Below, piece by piece: positions 27,901-36,770 of a stretch of 64,000 nt of DNA. Position 1 is the first letter of the stretch. Each line of letters opens with the position of its first letter. The position numbers and the translations under genes are program-made. Below the pieces are notes generated by a model that was not told where the DNA came from, searched no databases, and was given only the letters and a program-made list of their open reading frames with translations. The DNA comes from Atriophallophorus winterbourni (lineage: Eukaryota > Platyhelminthes > Trematoda > Plagiorchiida > Microphallidae): NCBI GenBank assembly GCA_013407085.1, contig JACCGJ010019206.1:1-64000 (forward strand). The letters are read 5' to 3'.

Positions 27901-30695
27901 CCGGTAACCTGGAATACACGCATCCTTCGTGTCTCCCCTTGGTACGCAAGTGCCTCCCGCTGTTTAAATCGTGGCACGCGCCAACACCAGGTCACTGACC
28001 CTTGTCGCCATCCTATCCGGTAACCTGGACTACACGCATCCTTCGTGTCTCCCCTCGTTACGCTTGTACCTCCCGCTGTGGAAATCGTGGCACGCGCCAC
28101 CCCCATATTACCGACGCTTGTCGCCATCCTATCCGGTAGACCGAAATACACGCATCATCCGTGTACCCACTCGGTACGCGTGTACCTCCCGCTGTGAAAA
28201 TCCTCGAACGCGCCACCTCCATATTACCGACGCTTGTCGCCATCCTATCCGGTAGCCCGAAATACACGCACTCTTCGTGTTTCCCTTCTGGTACACATGC
28301 ACTTCCAGCTTTGGAAAACGTGGCACGCGCCACCACCGCATCACTGACGCTTGTCGCAATCCTATCTCGTAACCTAGAATACACGCATCCTTCGTGTATC
28401 CCCTTGGTACGCATTTACCTCCCGCTGTGGAAATCGTGGCACGCGCCATTTCCGGATCACTGACGCTTGTCGCAATCCTATCCGGTAGCCCGAAATACAC
28501 GCACCATCCGTGTATCCCTTTCGGTGCACATGCACCTCCAGCTTTGAAAAACGTGCACGCGCAACCACCGGATCACTGACGCTTGTCGCCATTTTATCTG
28601 GTAAGATAGAATACACGCATCCTACGAGTATCCCCTCGATACGCATGTACCTCCCGCTGTGGAAATCGTGGCTCGCGTTATCCCCGGATTACTGACACTT
28701 GTCGCCATCCTATCTGGTAACCTGGAATACATGCATCCTTCGTGTCACCCCTCGGTACACATGCACCTCCCGCTGTGAAAAACGTGGCACGTACCACCAC
28801 CGGATCACTGACGCTTGTCGCCATTTTATCTGGTCACCTGTAATACACGCATCCTACGTGTATCCCCTCGGTACGCATGTACCTCCCGCTGTGGAAATCG
28901 TGGCTCGCGTTACCCCCGGATCACTGACGCTTGTCGCCATCCTATCTGGTAACCTGGAATACACGCATCCTTCGTGTCTCCCCTCGGTACGCATGCACCT
29001 CCCGCTGTGGAAATCGTGGCTCGCGTTACCCCCGGATCACTGACGCTTGTCGCCATCCTATCTTGTAACCTGTAATACACGCATCCTTCGTGTCTCCCTT
29101 CGGTACGCAAGTGCCTCCCGCTGTGAAAATCGTGGAACGCGCCACTCCCATATTACCGACGCTTGTCGCCATCCTATCCGGTAGCCCGAAATACACGCAT
29201 CATCCGTGTATCCCCTCGGTACGCGTGTACCTCCCGCTGTGAAAATCCTTGAAAGCCCCACCCCCATATTACCGACGCTTGTCACCATCCTATCCGGTAG
29301 CCCGAAATACACGCGATCTTCGTGTATCCCTTCCGGTACACATGCACACTCCGCTTTGGAAATCGTCGCACGCGACACGTTCGGATCACAGACGTTTGTC
29401 GCCATCCTATCCGGTAGCCCGAAATAAAAGCATCCTTCGTGTATCCCCTCGGTACGCATGTACCTCCCACTGTGGAAATCGTGGCACGCGCCAACCCCGG
29501 ATCACTGACGCTTGTTGCCATCCCATCCGGTAGACCGAAATACACGCATTCTTCGTGTATCCCTTCCGGTACACATGCACCTCGAGCTTTGGAAAACGTG
29601 ACACGTGCCATAACCGGATCACTGACTCTTGTCGCCATCCTAAATGGTAACCTGGAATGCACGCATCCTTCGTGTATCCCCTCGGTACGCTTGTACCTCA
29701 CGCTGTGAAAATCCTTGAACGCGCCACCCCGTATTACCGACGCTTGTCGCCATCTTATCCGGTAGCCCGAAATACACGCATCATTCGGTTTCCCTTCCGG
29801 TACACATGCACCTCCAGCTTTGAAAAAGTGGCACGCGCCACCACCGGATCACTGACGCTTGTCGCCATCCTAACTGGTAACCTGGAATACGCGCATTCTT
29901 CGAGTATCCCCTCGATACGCATGTACCTCCCGCTGTAAAAATCCTTGAACGCGCCACCCCCATATTACGGACGCACTTCGCCATCCTATCCGGTAGCCCG
30001 AAATACACCCATCCTTCGTGTATCCCTTCCGGTACACATGCACCTCCAGCTTTGGGAAACGTGGCACGCGCCATCAACATATCACTGACGCTTGTCGCCA
30101 TCCTATCTGGTAACCTGGAATACACGCATCCTTCGTGTATCACCTCGGTACGCGTGTACCTCCCGCTGTGAAAATCCTTGAACGCGCCACCCCCATATTA
30201 CCAACGCTTGTAGCCATCCTATACGGTACCTCGAAATACACGCATCCTTCGTGTATCTTTCCCGGTACACATGCACCTCCAGCGTTGGAAAACGTGGCAA
30301 GCGACACCACCGGATCACTGACGCTTGTCGCCATTCTATACGCTAACCTGGAATACACGCATCATTCGTGTACCCCTCGGTACGCAAGTGCCTCCCGTAG
30401 TTTAAATCGTTGCATGCGCCAACCACGGGTCACTGACGCTTGTCACCATCCTATCCGGTAGCCCGACATACACGCATCATTCGTGTATCCCCTCGGTACG
30501 AATGTACCAACCACTGTGAAAATCGTGGCACGCGCCACCCTGGATCACAGACGTTTGTCGCCATCCTATCCAGTAACCTGAAATACACGCATCATTCGTG
30601 TATCCCCTTGGTACGCATGTACCTCCCGCTGTAAAAATTGTGGCACGCGCCACCCCCGGATCACCGACGCTTGTCGCCATCCTACTCGGTAGCCA
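12972..30695 (+). repeat. Satellite array 2, 116-bp unit, about 150 copies
   Basis: Tandem units spaced 116 bp apart (occasionally 115-118), with the landmark CGCTTGTCGCCATCCTATC. Several unit subtypes are mixed. Some read GGTAGCCCGAAATACACG and others GGTAACCTGGAATACACG; tails end either CGGATCACTGA or CATATTACCGA. Most units contain short inverted repeats: ATACACG with CGTGTAT around 7 bases, GGTAC with GTACC around 4 bases, and GTGGC with GCCAC around 4 bases. Some also have CCGGAT pairing with ATCCGG across the GACGCTTGTC hairpin. Because 116 is not a multiple of 3 and stops are rare, long frames occur on both strands (the longest is 221 codons at 22,175-22,840, minus). They repeat the same peptides in rotating frames and are not taken as genes. 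No similarity to satellite 1 or to the Gypsy fragments was seen. Confidence 0.95.
19600..24012 (+). repeat. Two tandem copies of a 19-unit block (2,207 bp) within satellite 2
   Basis: Diagnostic variants recur at a constant offset of 2,207-2,208 bp, for example GGTAGATCGAAAAACACG near 19,650 and 21,858. Others recur near 20,497 and 22,704, 20,929 and 23,136, and 21,425 and 23,632. The copies appear directly adjacent, about 19,600-21,805 and 21,806-24,012, with only scattered differences. This indicates a recent unequal exchange or segmental duplication of 19 units. Confidence 0.8.
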
Positions 30696-31207
30696 CTACC
30701 ATGAGCACACGCCGCCCAACACGAATCTTATCAGACAAGGTCCTTACCAGCCCGACGACACGCCACTCAGCTTTCTCCAGGCGAGGCCGTTCACCATCGA
30801 CCCTGGGGGTGCAGGAAATTCTCAGCACGCACTATGTTTTCGAAGCTTCTGATTCTTCGTTGTCAAGCCTACGGATGTGCCTACATCTGCTCCTACTGGG
30901 TTCATACTAAGACCATGCCAGAAGGCGATTCCCGCTGGCAGCTTATTCATCCCATGTGATTCGGCTCCGGCAGCACGTTCACTGCATGTGAGACGTGACT
31001 CGGATTAGTACTTATCGGTTTTCGTGTATTCTACCCTGGTCACCACCGACAATGGACCGACGCAGATCAAGTGCCTTGGCTGACTCCGAAGTTACTGGTT
31101 GCTAAGAGACTATGTTCCAGCCTGGAACGACCTGACACCGCTTGGCCAGTTCAATTTTCAATTCCTGATCAGAAGTCTCCTCTGACCAGACTTCTTGGAA
31201 GGGGCTG
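30696..31207 (+). other. Non-satellite internal region of the LTR element with polypurine tract
   Basis: The satellite stops at about 30,695 (ACTCGGTAGC followed by CACTACC). The next 0.5 kb is unrelated to either satellite. A 90-codon frame runs from within the last unit to 30,910, but I recognise no domain in it. The sequence ends TTGGAAGGGGCTG immediately before the right LTR; the purine run at about 31,197-31,204 is a good polypurine-tract candidate. A short stretch near 31,040 reads VTTDNGPTQ, faintly like an integrase, but this is too weak to call. Confidence 0.55.
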
Positions 31208-31436
31208 TGTAACAACATTGTTTAACTGTACATAACAATTGACCTTGATACACACTTTCCGTTGATTCGTCTTCCGTGATTGCTACCATGTACCTTCGTG
31301 CACCCTTTTGGCTACCCCGATAAACCTTTCATCTCCTGTGCCTTTTCTCCAACATTCTTGGGGACATTATTGTAATAGTCAGTCTACTACAAACTCGTTG
31401 TGCCTTGCCAGTCATTACCTTCTATGTCTAATTACA
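31208..31436 (+). repeat. Right LTR of the satellite-bearing element
   Basis: This 229-bp copy of 12,743-12,971 is in the same orientation and starts TGTAACAAC. It is preceded by a purine-rich run and followed by TAACT and then the rest of the interrupted Gypsy pol. Confidence 0.82.
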
Positions 31437-31441
31437 TAACT
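31437..31441 (+). repeat. Probable right target-site duplication (TAACT)
   Basis: It differs by one base from GAACT before the left LTR. One alternative reading puts the LTR end one base later with a 4-bp AACT duplication. Confidence 0.5.
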
Positions 31442-31720
31442 CACTTGCGATCGATTAGGTCGAAGTTCGATTTCACGCCTCCCCGACTGCGCCATGTCCA
31501 CCAACAGAAATCACCTCATCACGATGCGTGTAATTTTGTTTTTGTGCGACGTGGGTCCCTATGTAAACCACTTCAATCATCTTATCATAGACCACGCAGC
31601 GCGATTGAGCGTAAACACAAGTACGTCGTTTTGAATCTGAATGGTCGACGCCTCGCGGTTTCTATTGATCGTCTAAAACCAGCATTCGTTGAGCTTAAGC
31701 CACCAACTCCATAAACCTTA
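31437..31720 (+). pseudogene. Gypsy pol C-terminal region, continuation of the interrupted copy
   Basis: The frame reads THLRSIRSKFDFTPP, later ERKHKYVVLNLNGRRLAV and SIDRLKPAFVELKPPTP. This is the stretch after the integrase core in Gypsy polyproteins, including the chromodomain-like or SH3-like 'VLNLNGR..VSIDRLKPA' tail. It picks up where the integrase at 12,742 breaks off, so the two pieces were one gene before the LTR element inserted. The frame is open for about 90 codons, but the protein as a whole is broken by the insertion and by upstream frameshifts. Confidence 0.75.
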
Positions 31721-31885
31721 ATTACCCCTAAATCACAACCGCCGTGTAATCCTCATGTGCCACCACCTCCCTCGTTCATCCCAATCCTACAGTCCCTTCC
31801 AGCCCCGTTTAAACTCGTACCGGTAGACAAGTGAGTTGGCCCAAACGTCGAAAGAACACAATATCTCGACATACTATCACACCTA
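31655..31885 (+). repeat. Single copy of the satellite 1 unit in its Gypsy context
   Basis: From CGGTTTCTATTGATCG to ATACTATCACACC this sequence matches one whole unit of satellite 1. Here it links the Gypsy C-terminal reading on its left to a second integrase fragment on its right (CTAACATCCCTTTTACG), exactly as the last array unit does at about 12,250. It is the likely ancestral form of the satellite unit. Confidence 0.8.
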
Positions 31886-32377
31886 ACATCCCTTTTACGC
31901 ATTCAAACTGTCGATTCAGTCATGTGCATCTTCACCTCTTCGGTTAATGCCATCATTGAACGGGTATTCATTCATCCCAACGGCGATCGATCGCTTTACA
32001 AGATCGCCGATTGCTGTTCCGATCGAAGTCCACGTTCTGAGTCTAAAGCACGCGTCTTCGTGGAACACAGGATTGCCTATTTTGGCACACCATTTATCAT
32101 CGCAACCGACCCTGGCGCTCAGTTTCAATCGACATTTTTCGAGATTTGGCTTCACAACTTGACTGTCAGCACATCCGAAGCAACGCCTACCATCTCAGCG
32201 CGAATGGATTGGTCGATGGCGCACAACTGCAGCTCAAAGCCTTTTTAGTTTTTCAGCCCGATCCTAATAGATGCACTAAGAATTTACCACTTGTTCTTCT
32301 TCAAATTCGTTCTACCATCTAAGAAAACGTACAACTCTCAGTCGCAGTGTTAGATTGTGGCAATACCTTCATGGTGA
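31886..32377 (+). pseudogene. Broken Gypsy integrase core, copy 2
   Basis: This is a second copy of the integrase piece seen at 12,251-12,742. It shows GYSFIPTAIDRFTRSPIAVPI in one frame, VEHRIAYFGTPF and TDPGAQFQS in another, then WLHNLTVSTSE as an out-of-frame reading. The position of the catalytic Glu again reads NGLVDGA, with Asp. Stops and frameshifts disable it. The copy ends near 32,377, where the sequence changes abruptly to the outer edge of a large inverted repeat carrying a Gypsy RT on the opposite strand. Confidence 0.78.
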
Positions 32378-33780
32378 AATGACCAGTAGCGCGTATTTTC
32401 CAGATAAATCTTCTGCGAACAATGCCAATGGATGTTCTGTGTTCTTATGGTTTTGTTGTAAAACAGCTCCTACCGCCGAATCAGATGCATCGGTCGTCAA
32501 CCATAAAAGATAGATTATTTCAGGATCAATGAAAGACAGTTCGGCGGCAGTGCATAGAACATTTTTTCACGCGATAAAAGCTTCAAGTGCCTCTAGCAAA
32601 AGCTGAAGTGATTTTACTTTAGATTTGAGCAAATCAATCAGAGGTGCAATGATTATTGCACCGTTTGATAATGAAATATTGGTAAAAATTGATCATACCG
32701 ATAAAACGGTGCAACTGAGTTACCGTTGTTGGAACAGGAAGGTGGGAAACCTCCTAGCATTTTTCAGGATGAGAAGTAATACAAGATTGAGTGAGGCGAT
32801 GACCGAGAAAATCATGAGTGTCTGTACCAAAAATGCATTTACTAAGGTTGATCTTGATCCCGTAATTTACGAAACACTCCAAAAAAAGACGAATGTGTGT
32901 GGCGTGCTCCTCTGGAGAGTTGCTGGCAATTAAGACGTCGTCGACGTATGCGTAAGCGAACGGCAAGTCTTGCAGGACATCTTCAATGAAACGCTGGAAA
33001 TTCTGTGCAGCATTTCACAGACCAAAGGGCATTCGATTGAATTCGTGTAAGCCGAATGGAGTTGTGACTGCCGTTTTTGGTATGTCTTACTCGGCTACGG
33101 AGATGTGGTAGTAAGCACGGACAAGATCAAGCTTAGTAAAAATATTTGTTTGGGAAAGAATCCAATAAAATCGTGGATATGTGATGGAGGGTATCTGTCT
33201 GGCACCGTTCAGTTGTTAAGAGCGCAGTAGTCACCACATGGCCTCCACTCACATGAGGTCTTCTTGGAAACCACATGTATTGCTGACGACCAGGAGCTGG
33301 AGGAAGGGCAAATGATTCCAAGCTCTAGCATATGCTCAAACTCGGCATTTTCAATTTTGAGTTTGGAAGGATGAAGTCGCCTAGGTCTAAAAGTGACGGG
33401 TGGTCCGCTTGTGACGATGTGGTTTTTCACAGAGTTGGTCACTATGTCTGTCTGTCGTGGGGGTTGTATGATTGATGGGAATACATGCAGCATAGAACTA
33501 AATGTCGAAGATTCTGGAGTGACAGCCTTGATAGCAAGGAAATGGCTTCAGTAGTGATGCCTGACACCTGTAAAAAGGTTGTCGTATCCACTAATCTCCG
33601 ATGTTTTACTTCGAAGTGAGACAAAAGTCAATACCGATTATGGGGCAATTAATCTCCTCGATGATAAACGCCCAGGGGAATCTGCGTCTTAGTCCTAAAT
33701 TTTGGGGTTAGAAGGCGCTGGCCCGTATGTGTCAATACAAGTGCCATTTGCCGCCTGAAGCGTGTAGGACGACGGTTTTG
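32378..33780 (-). pseudogene. Gypsy protease-RT-RNase H fragment, left arm
   Basis: Read on the minus strand from about 33,780 downward. It shows a retropepsin remnant (SGAEISVI), LQVSGITTEAISLLS, an RT fingers region (VTFRPRRLHPSKLKI, FEHMLELGIICPSSSSWSS), GDYCALNN, and the RT active-site segment FAYAYVDDVLIASNS at about 32,930. RNase H follows (TTDAS). The YVDD box is intact, but stops and frameshifts divide the frame into pieces of 60-110 codons. The usual order is kept, so this is a decayed Ty3/Gypsy pol of the same family as the nearby integrase pieces. It is joined at its 5' side to a Penelope GIY-YIG reading frame. Confidence 0.88.
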
Positions 33781-34366
33781 AGGAACTGGATGCTCTAATT
33801 ATGACGCTAATTTCAGCGCCAGAATGGTCAAAGAAACGTAGGGTCCGGGCATAGTATTCGCCATTACTGGCTTGACTGTTGTTGGCTAGAATCCTTCCAT
33901 GTCCTGGATTTTGACGTGTTCTTATTGGTAAATAAACCTCATCCAATTGAATGTGCTGTTTGATTGATTGTGGTGTCGAATACGACGCTTCGAGGAATTC
34001 TCGAACGTGACGAGTTCTGCCTTTGGTGATGATTTCCGTACTATTCCAATTGAATTCGTGTCCTTCACGATCCATGTGTACCGATGTTACTGATCTGTGG
34101 TCATGTCGTCGTGTAGCCAGTTTGTGTTCATGTATCCTTGTTTCTAACCTTCTTCCGGTCTGTCCAATATAATAGTTCTCACGATCGGAACATGGGATTC
34201 TGTACACGACGTTATTTCTTTCATCCTTCGCAAACGTGCCTTTGACCTTGACTAGTTGTCTTCTCAGTGTTGAAGCTGGCTTATGTGCTACACTAATTCC
34301 GAGCGTGCGTAGTATTCTTGCCGTAATCTCCGAGATATGTTGTGTATAGGGTAGTGTTGACCTCAC
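33695..34366 (-). pseudogene. Open 223-codon frame joining Penelope GIY-YIG to Gypsy protease
   Basis: The frame begins near the arm's inner edge (PYTQHISEITARILR). It then gives the linker ASTLRRQLVKVKGTF and a GIY-YIG nuclease, VVYRIPCSDRENYYIGQTG with R-LETRIHEH (about residues 59-84), followed by HMDREGHEF. After the Penelope-like end (RTRQNPGHGR) it passes without a stop into FFDHSGAEISVI and SSYTLQAANGT, a Gypsy retropepsin. The protease Asp-Thr-Gly is changed to Asp-His-Ser-Gly, so protease activity is unlikely. The GIY-YIG part looks well kept. This is probably a breakpoint between two elements that happened to stay in frame, but it is an unbroken chimeric reading frame and its expression is untested. 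Confidence 0.75.
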
Positions 34367-34367
34367 T

Positions 34368-34583
34368 GTGTTCGTGCTGTTTACACGCGATTGGGTGGTT
34401 AAAAAACGTCGAACTCATGACGACAAAATGAGGTTAATCATCCCTAATCGAAATGAAAACCCTGGAACGATTTGGGTTATAAATCCATCGGAACGAAAGC
34501 TGTCGTCAGATGAGCAACGCGTGCTTAATCACGGTTTGAATTTTAATGCAATGGTGCCTGTCACTGAATTTATCGCGTCTTGA
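34368..34583 (+). pseudogene. Penelope-like element N-terminal fragment in the palindrome spacer
   Basis: A 71-codon frame contains VINPSERKLSSDEQRVLNHG then LNFN. This fits the conserved start of Penelope-like proteins (NLS..LT..E..vL..GL.F). A stop follows FIAS. After a further 48 bp the right arm begins with the segment that normally lies between RT and GIY-YIG, so the whole RT is missing. The fragment and the right-arm GIY-YIG are on the same strand and in the right order. They look like one Penelope copy with an internal deletion. Confidence 0.65.
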
Positions 34584-34631
34584 AGGTATGCTAAAACACA
34601 ATCAATTCCAGAAGAAATCAAAGAAAATACG

Positions 34632-35130
34632 CCCTATACACAACATATCTCGGAGATTACGGCAAGAATACTACGCACGCTCGGAATTAGTGTAGCACAT
34701 AAGCCAGCTTCAACACTGAGAAGACAACTAGTCAAGGTCAAAGGCACGTTTGCGAAGGATGAAAGAAATAACGTCGTGTACAGAATCCCATGTTCCGATC
34801 GTGAGAACTATTATATTGGACAGACCGGAAGAAGGTTAGAAACAAGGATACATGAACACAAACTGGCTACACGACGACATGACCACAGATCAGTAACATC
34901 GGTACACATGGATCGTGAATGACACGAATTCAATTGGAATAGTACGGAAATCATCACCAAAGGCAGAACTCGTCACGTTCGAGAATTCCTCGAAGCGTCG
35001 TATTCGACACCACAATCAATCAAACAGCACATTCAATTGGATGAGGTTTATTTACCAATAAGAACACGTCAAAATCCAGAACATGGAAGGATTCTAGCCA
35101 ACAACAGTCAGCCAGTAATGGCGAATACTA
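34632..35130 (+). pseudogene. Penelope GIY-YIG fragment, right arm
   Basis: Mirror copy of the left-arm domain, with YRIPCSDRENYYIGQTGRR and ETRIHEHKLATRR. It is broken by a TGA at about 34,919, where the left arm has GGA, and by an insertion of about 20 bp after the GIY-YIG part. The left arm is therefore the better preserved copy. Confidence 0.8.
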
Positions 35131-35139
35131 TGCCCGGCC

Positions 35140-36770
35140 CACCAAACCCAAGTCGTCCTTTCTACGTTTCTTTGACCATTCTGGCGCTGAAATTAGCGTC
35201 ATAATTAGAGCATCCAGTTCCTCAAAACCGTCGTCCTACACGCTTCAGGCGGCAAATGGCACTTGTATTGACACATACGGCCAGCGCCTTCTAACCCCAA
35301 AATTTAGGACTAAGACGCAGATTCCCCTGGGCGTTTATCATCGAGGAGATTAATTGCCCCATAATCGGTATTGACTTTTGTCTCACTTCGAAGTAAAACA
35401 TCGGAGATTAGTGGATACGACAACCTTTTTACAGGTGTCAGGCATCACTACTGAAGCCATTTCCTTGCTATCAAGGCTGTCACTCCAGAATCTTCGACAT
35501 TTAGTTCTATGCTGCATGTATTCCCATCAATCATACAACCCCCACGACAGACAGACATAGTGACCAACTCTGTGAAAAACCACATCGTCACAAGCGGACC
35601 ACCCGTCACTTTTAGACCTAGGCGACTTCATCCTTCCAAACTCAAAATTGAAAATGCCGAGTTTGAGCATATGCTAGAGCTTGGAATCATTTGCCCTTCC
35701 TCCAGCTCCTGGTCGTCAGCAATACATGTGGTTTCCAAGAAGACCTCATGTGAGTGGAGGCCATGTGGTGACTACCGCGCTCTTAACAACTGAACGGTGC
35801 CAGACAGATACCCTTTATCACATATCCACGATTTTATTGGATTCTTTCCCAAACAAATATTTTACTAAGCTTGATCTTGTCCGTGCTTACTACCACATCT
35901 CCGTAGCCGAGTAAGACATACCAAAAACGGCAGTCACAACTCCATTCGGCTTACACGAATTCAATCGAATGCCCTTTGGTCTGTGAAATGCTGCACAGAA
36001 TTTCCAGCGTTTCATTGAAGATGTCCTGCAAGACTTGCCGTTCGCTTACGCATACGTCGACGACGTCTTAATTGCCAGCAACTCTCCAGAGGAGCACGCC
36101 ACACACATTCGTCTTGTTTTGGAGTGTTTCGTAAATTACGGGATCAAGATCAACCTTAGTAAATGCATTTTTGGTACAGACACTCATGATTTTCTCGGTC
36201 ATCGCCTCACTCGATCTGGTATTACATCTCATTCTGAAAAACGCCAGGCGGTTTCCGACTTTCCTGTTCCAACAACGGTAACTCAGTTGCACCGTTTTAT
36301 CGGTATGATCAATTTTTACCAATATTTCATTATCAAACGGTGCAATAATCATTGCACCTCTGATTGATTTGCTCAAATCTAAAGTAAAATCACTTCAGCT
36401 TTTGCTAGAGGCACTTGAAGCTTTTATCGCGTGAAAAAATGTTCTATGCACTGCTACCGAACTGTCTTTCATTGATCCTGAAGTAATCTATCTTTTATGG
36501 TTGACGACCGATGCATCCTCTCCGGCTTTGGGAGCTGTTTAACAACAAAACCATAAGAACACAGAACATCCATTGGCATTTTTCGCAGAATATTAATCTG
36601 GCGCAAACGCGCTAGACCACATTTGACCATGAATTACTTGCATGTCTCAAGCCATACGTCATTTCCTTCGCTTATTGGAAGGTCGTGACTATATCATTTT
36701 TACGGATCACAAACTGCTAACATTTCTCCATTCTCTACTGACATTCGTTACGTCGAAGGGACGCGAACTT
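35140..36770 (+). pseudogene. Gypsy protease-RT-RNase H fragment, right arm and beyond
   Basis: In order it shows a protease remnant (SGAEISVI), VDTTTFLQVSGITTEA, RT fingers (HPSKLKIENAEFEHML, ELGIICPS), CGDYRALNN, NKYFTKLDLVRAYYHI, the YVDD active site in FAYAYVDDVLIASNS at about 36,047, and SKCIFGTDTHDFLGHRL. It continues with IGMINFY (connection) and then RNase H (LTTDAS; FTDHKLLTFLHS at about 36,700). Several stops and frameshifts are present. Compared with the left arm it extends further 3', past the arm's outer edge at about 36,618, into the end of RNase H. Confidence 0.88.

Larger units (their letters stand above)
12743..31436 (+). mobile_element. 18.7-kb LTR-flanked non-coding element filled with a 116-bp satellite
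   Basis: Two direct copies of a 229-bp sequence bound the region. Each begins TGTAA and ends TTACA, the inverted terminal motif expected of LTRs. By eye they differ at about 13 positions (about 94% identical). A purine run, GGAAGGGG, lies just upstream of the right copy, where a polypurine tract belongs. The bases outside are GAACT on the left and TAACT on the right, a probable imperfect 5-bp target duplication. The broken Gypsy integrase reading stops at the left LTR and its C-terminal part resumes right after the right LTR, as expected for an insertion. The interior is satellite 2 plus about 0.5 kb of other sequence. No gag, protease, RT or integrase was recognised inside, so mobility would have required another element's proteins. 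No convincing primer-binding site was seen after the left LTR. Confidence 0.75.
32378..36618. repeat. Large inverted repeat, about 1.97-kb arms, 280-bp spacer
   Basis: Left arm 32,378-34,351 and right arm 34,632-36,618 are reverse complements. Matching points sum to a near-constant 69,001-69,002 over the outer parts, for example peptides at 33,209-33,493 minus and 35,509-35,793 plus, and 32,625-32,933 plus and 36,068-36,376 minus. The sum shifts by about 19 nearer the centre because the right arm has an insertion of about 20 bp near 35,135. The arms differ by scattered substitutions, including a premature stop in the right arm near 34,920. Each arm carries Gypsy RNase H, RT and protease plus a Penelope GIY-YIG domain; the spacer carries a Penelope N-terminal fragment. 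Confidence 0.9.

Noticed and set aside
12972..30695. Dozens of frames of 60-221 codons on both strands in satellite 2
   Set aside because: They repeat the same peptides in rotating frames every three 116-bp units. They exist because the unit has few stop codons, and no codon-level conservation is apparent.
12972..30695. Hammerhead-like match in the 116-bp unit (CTGACG ... CGAAATACACG hairpin, then ATC)
   Set aside because: The first box reads CTGACGC, lacking the invariant A. No stem II lies between the boxes, and many units have GGAA instead of GAAA.
1..30695. CRISPR array
   Set aside because: The repeats are contiguous 116- and 231-bp satellite units without unique spacers, next to eukaryotic retroelements.
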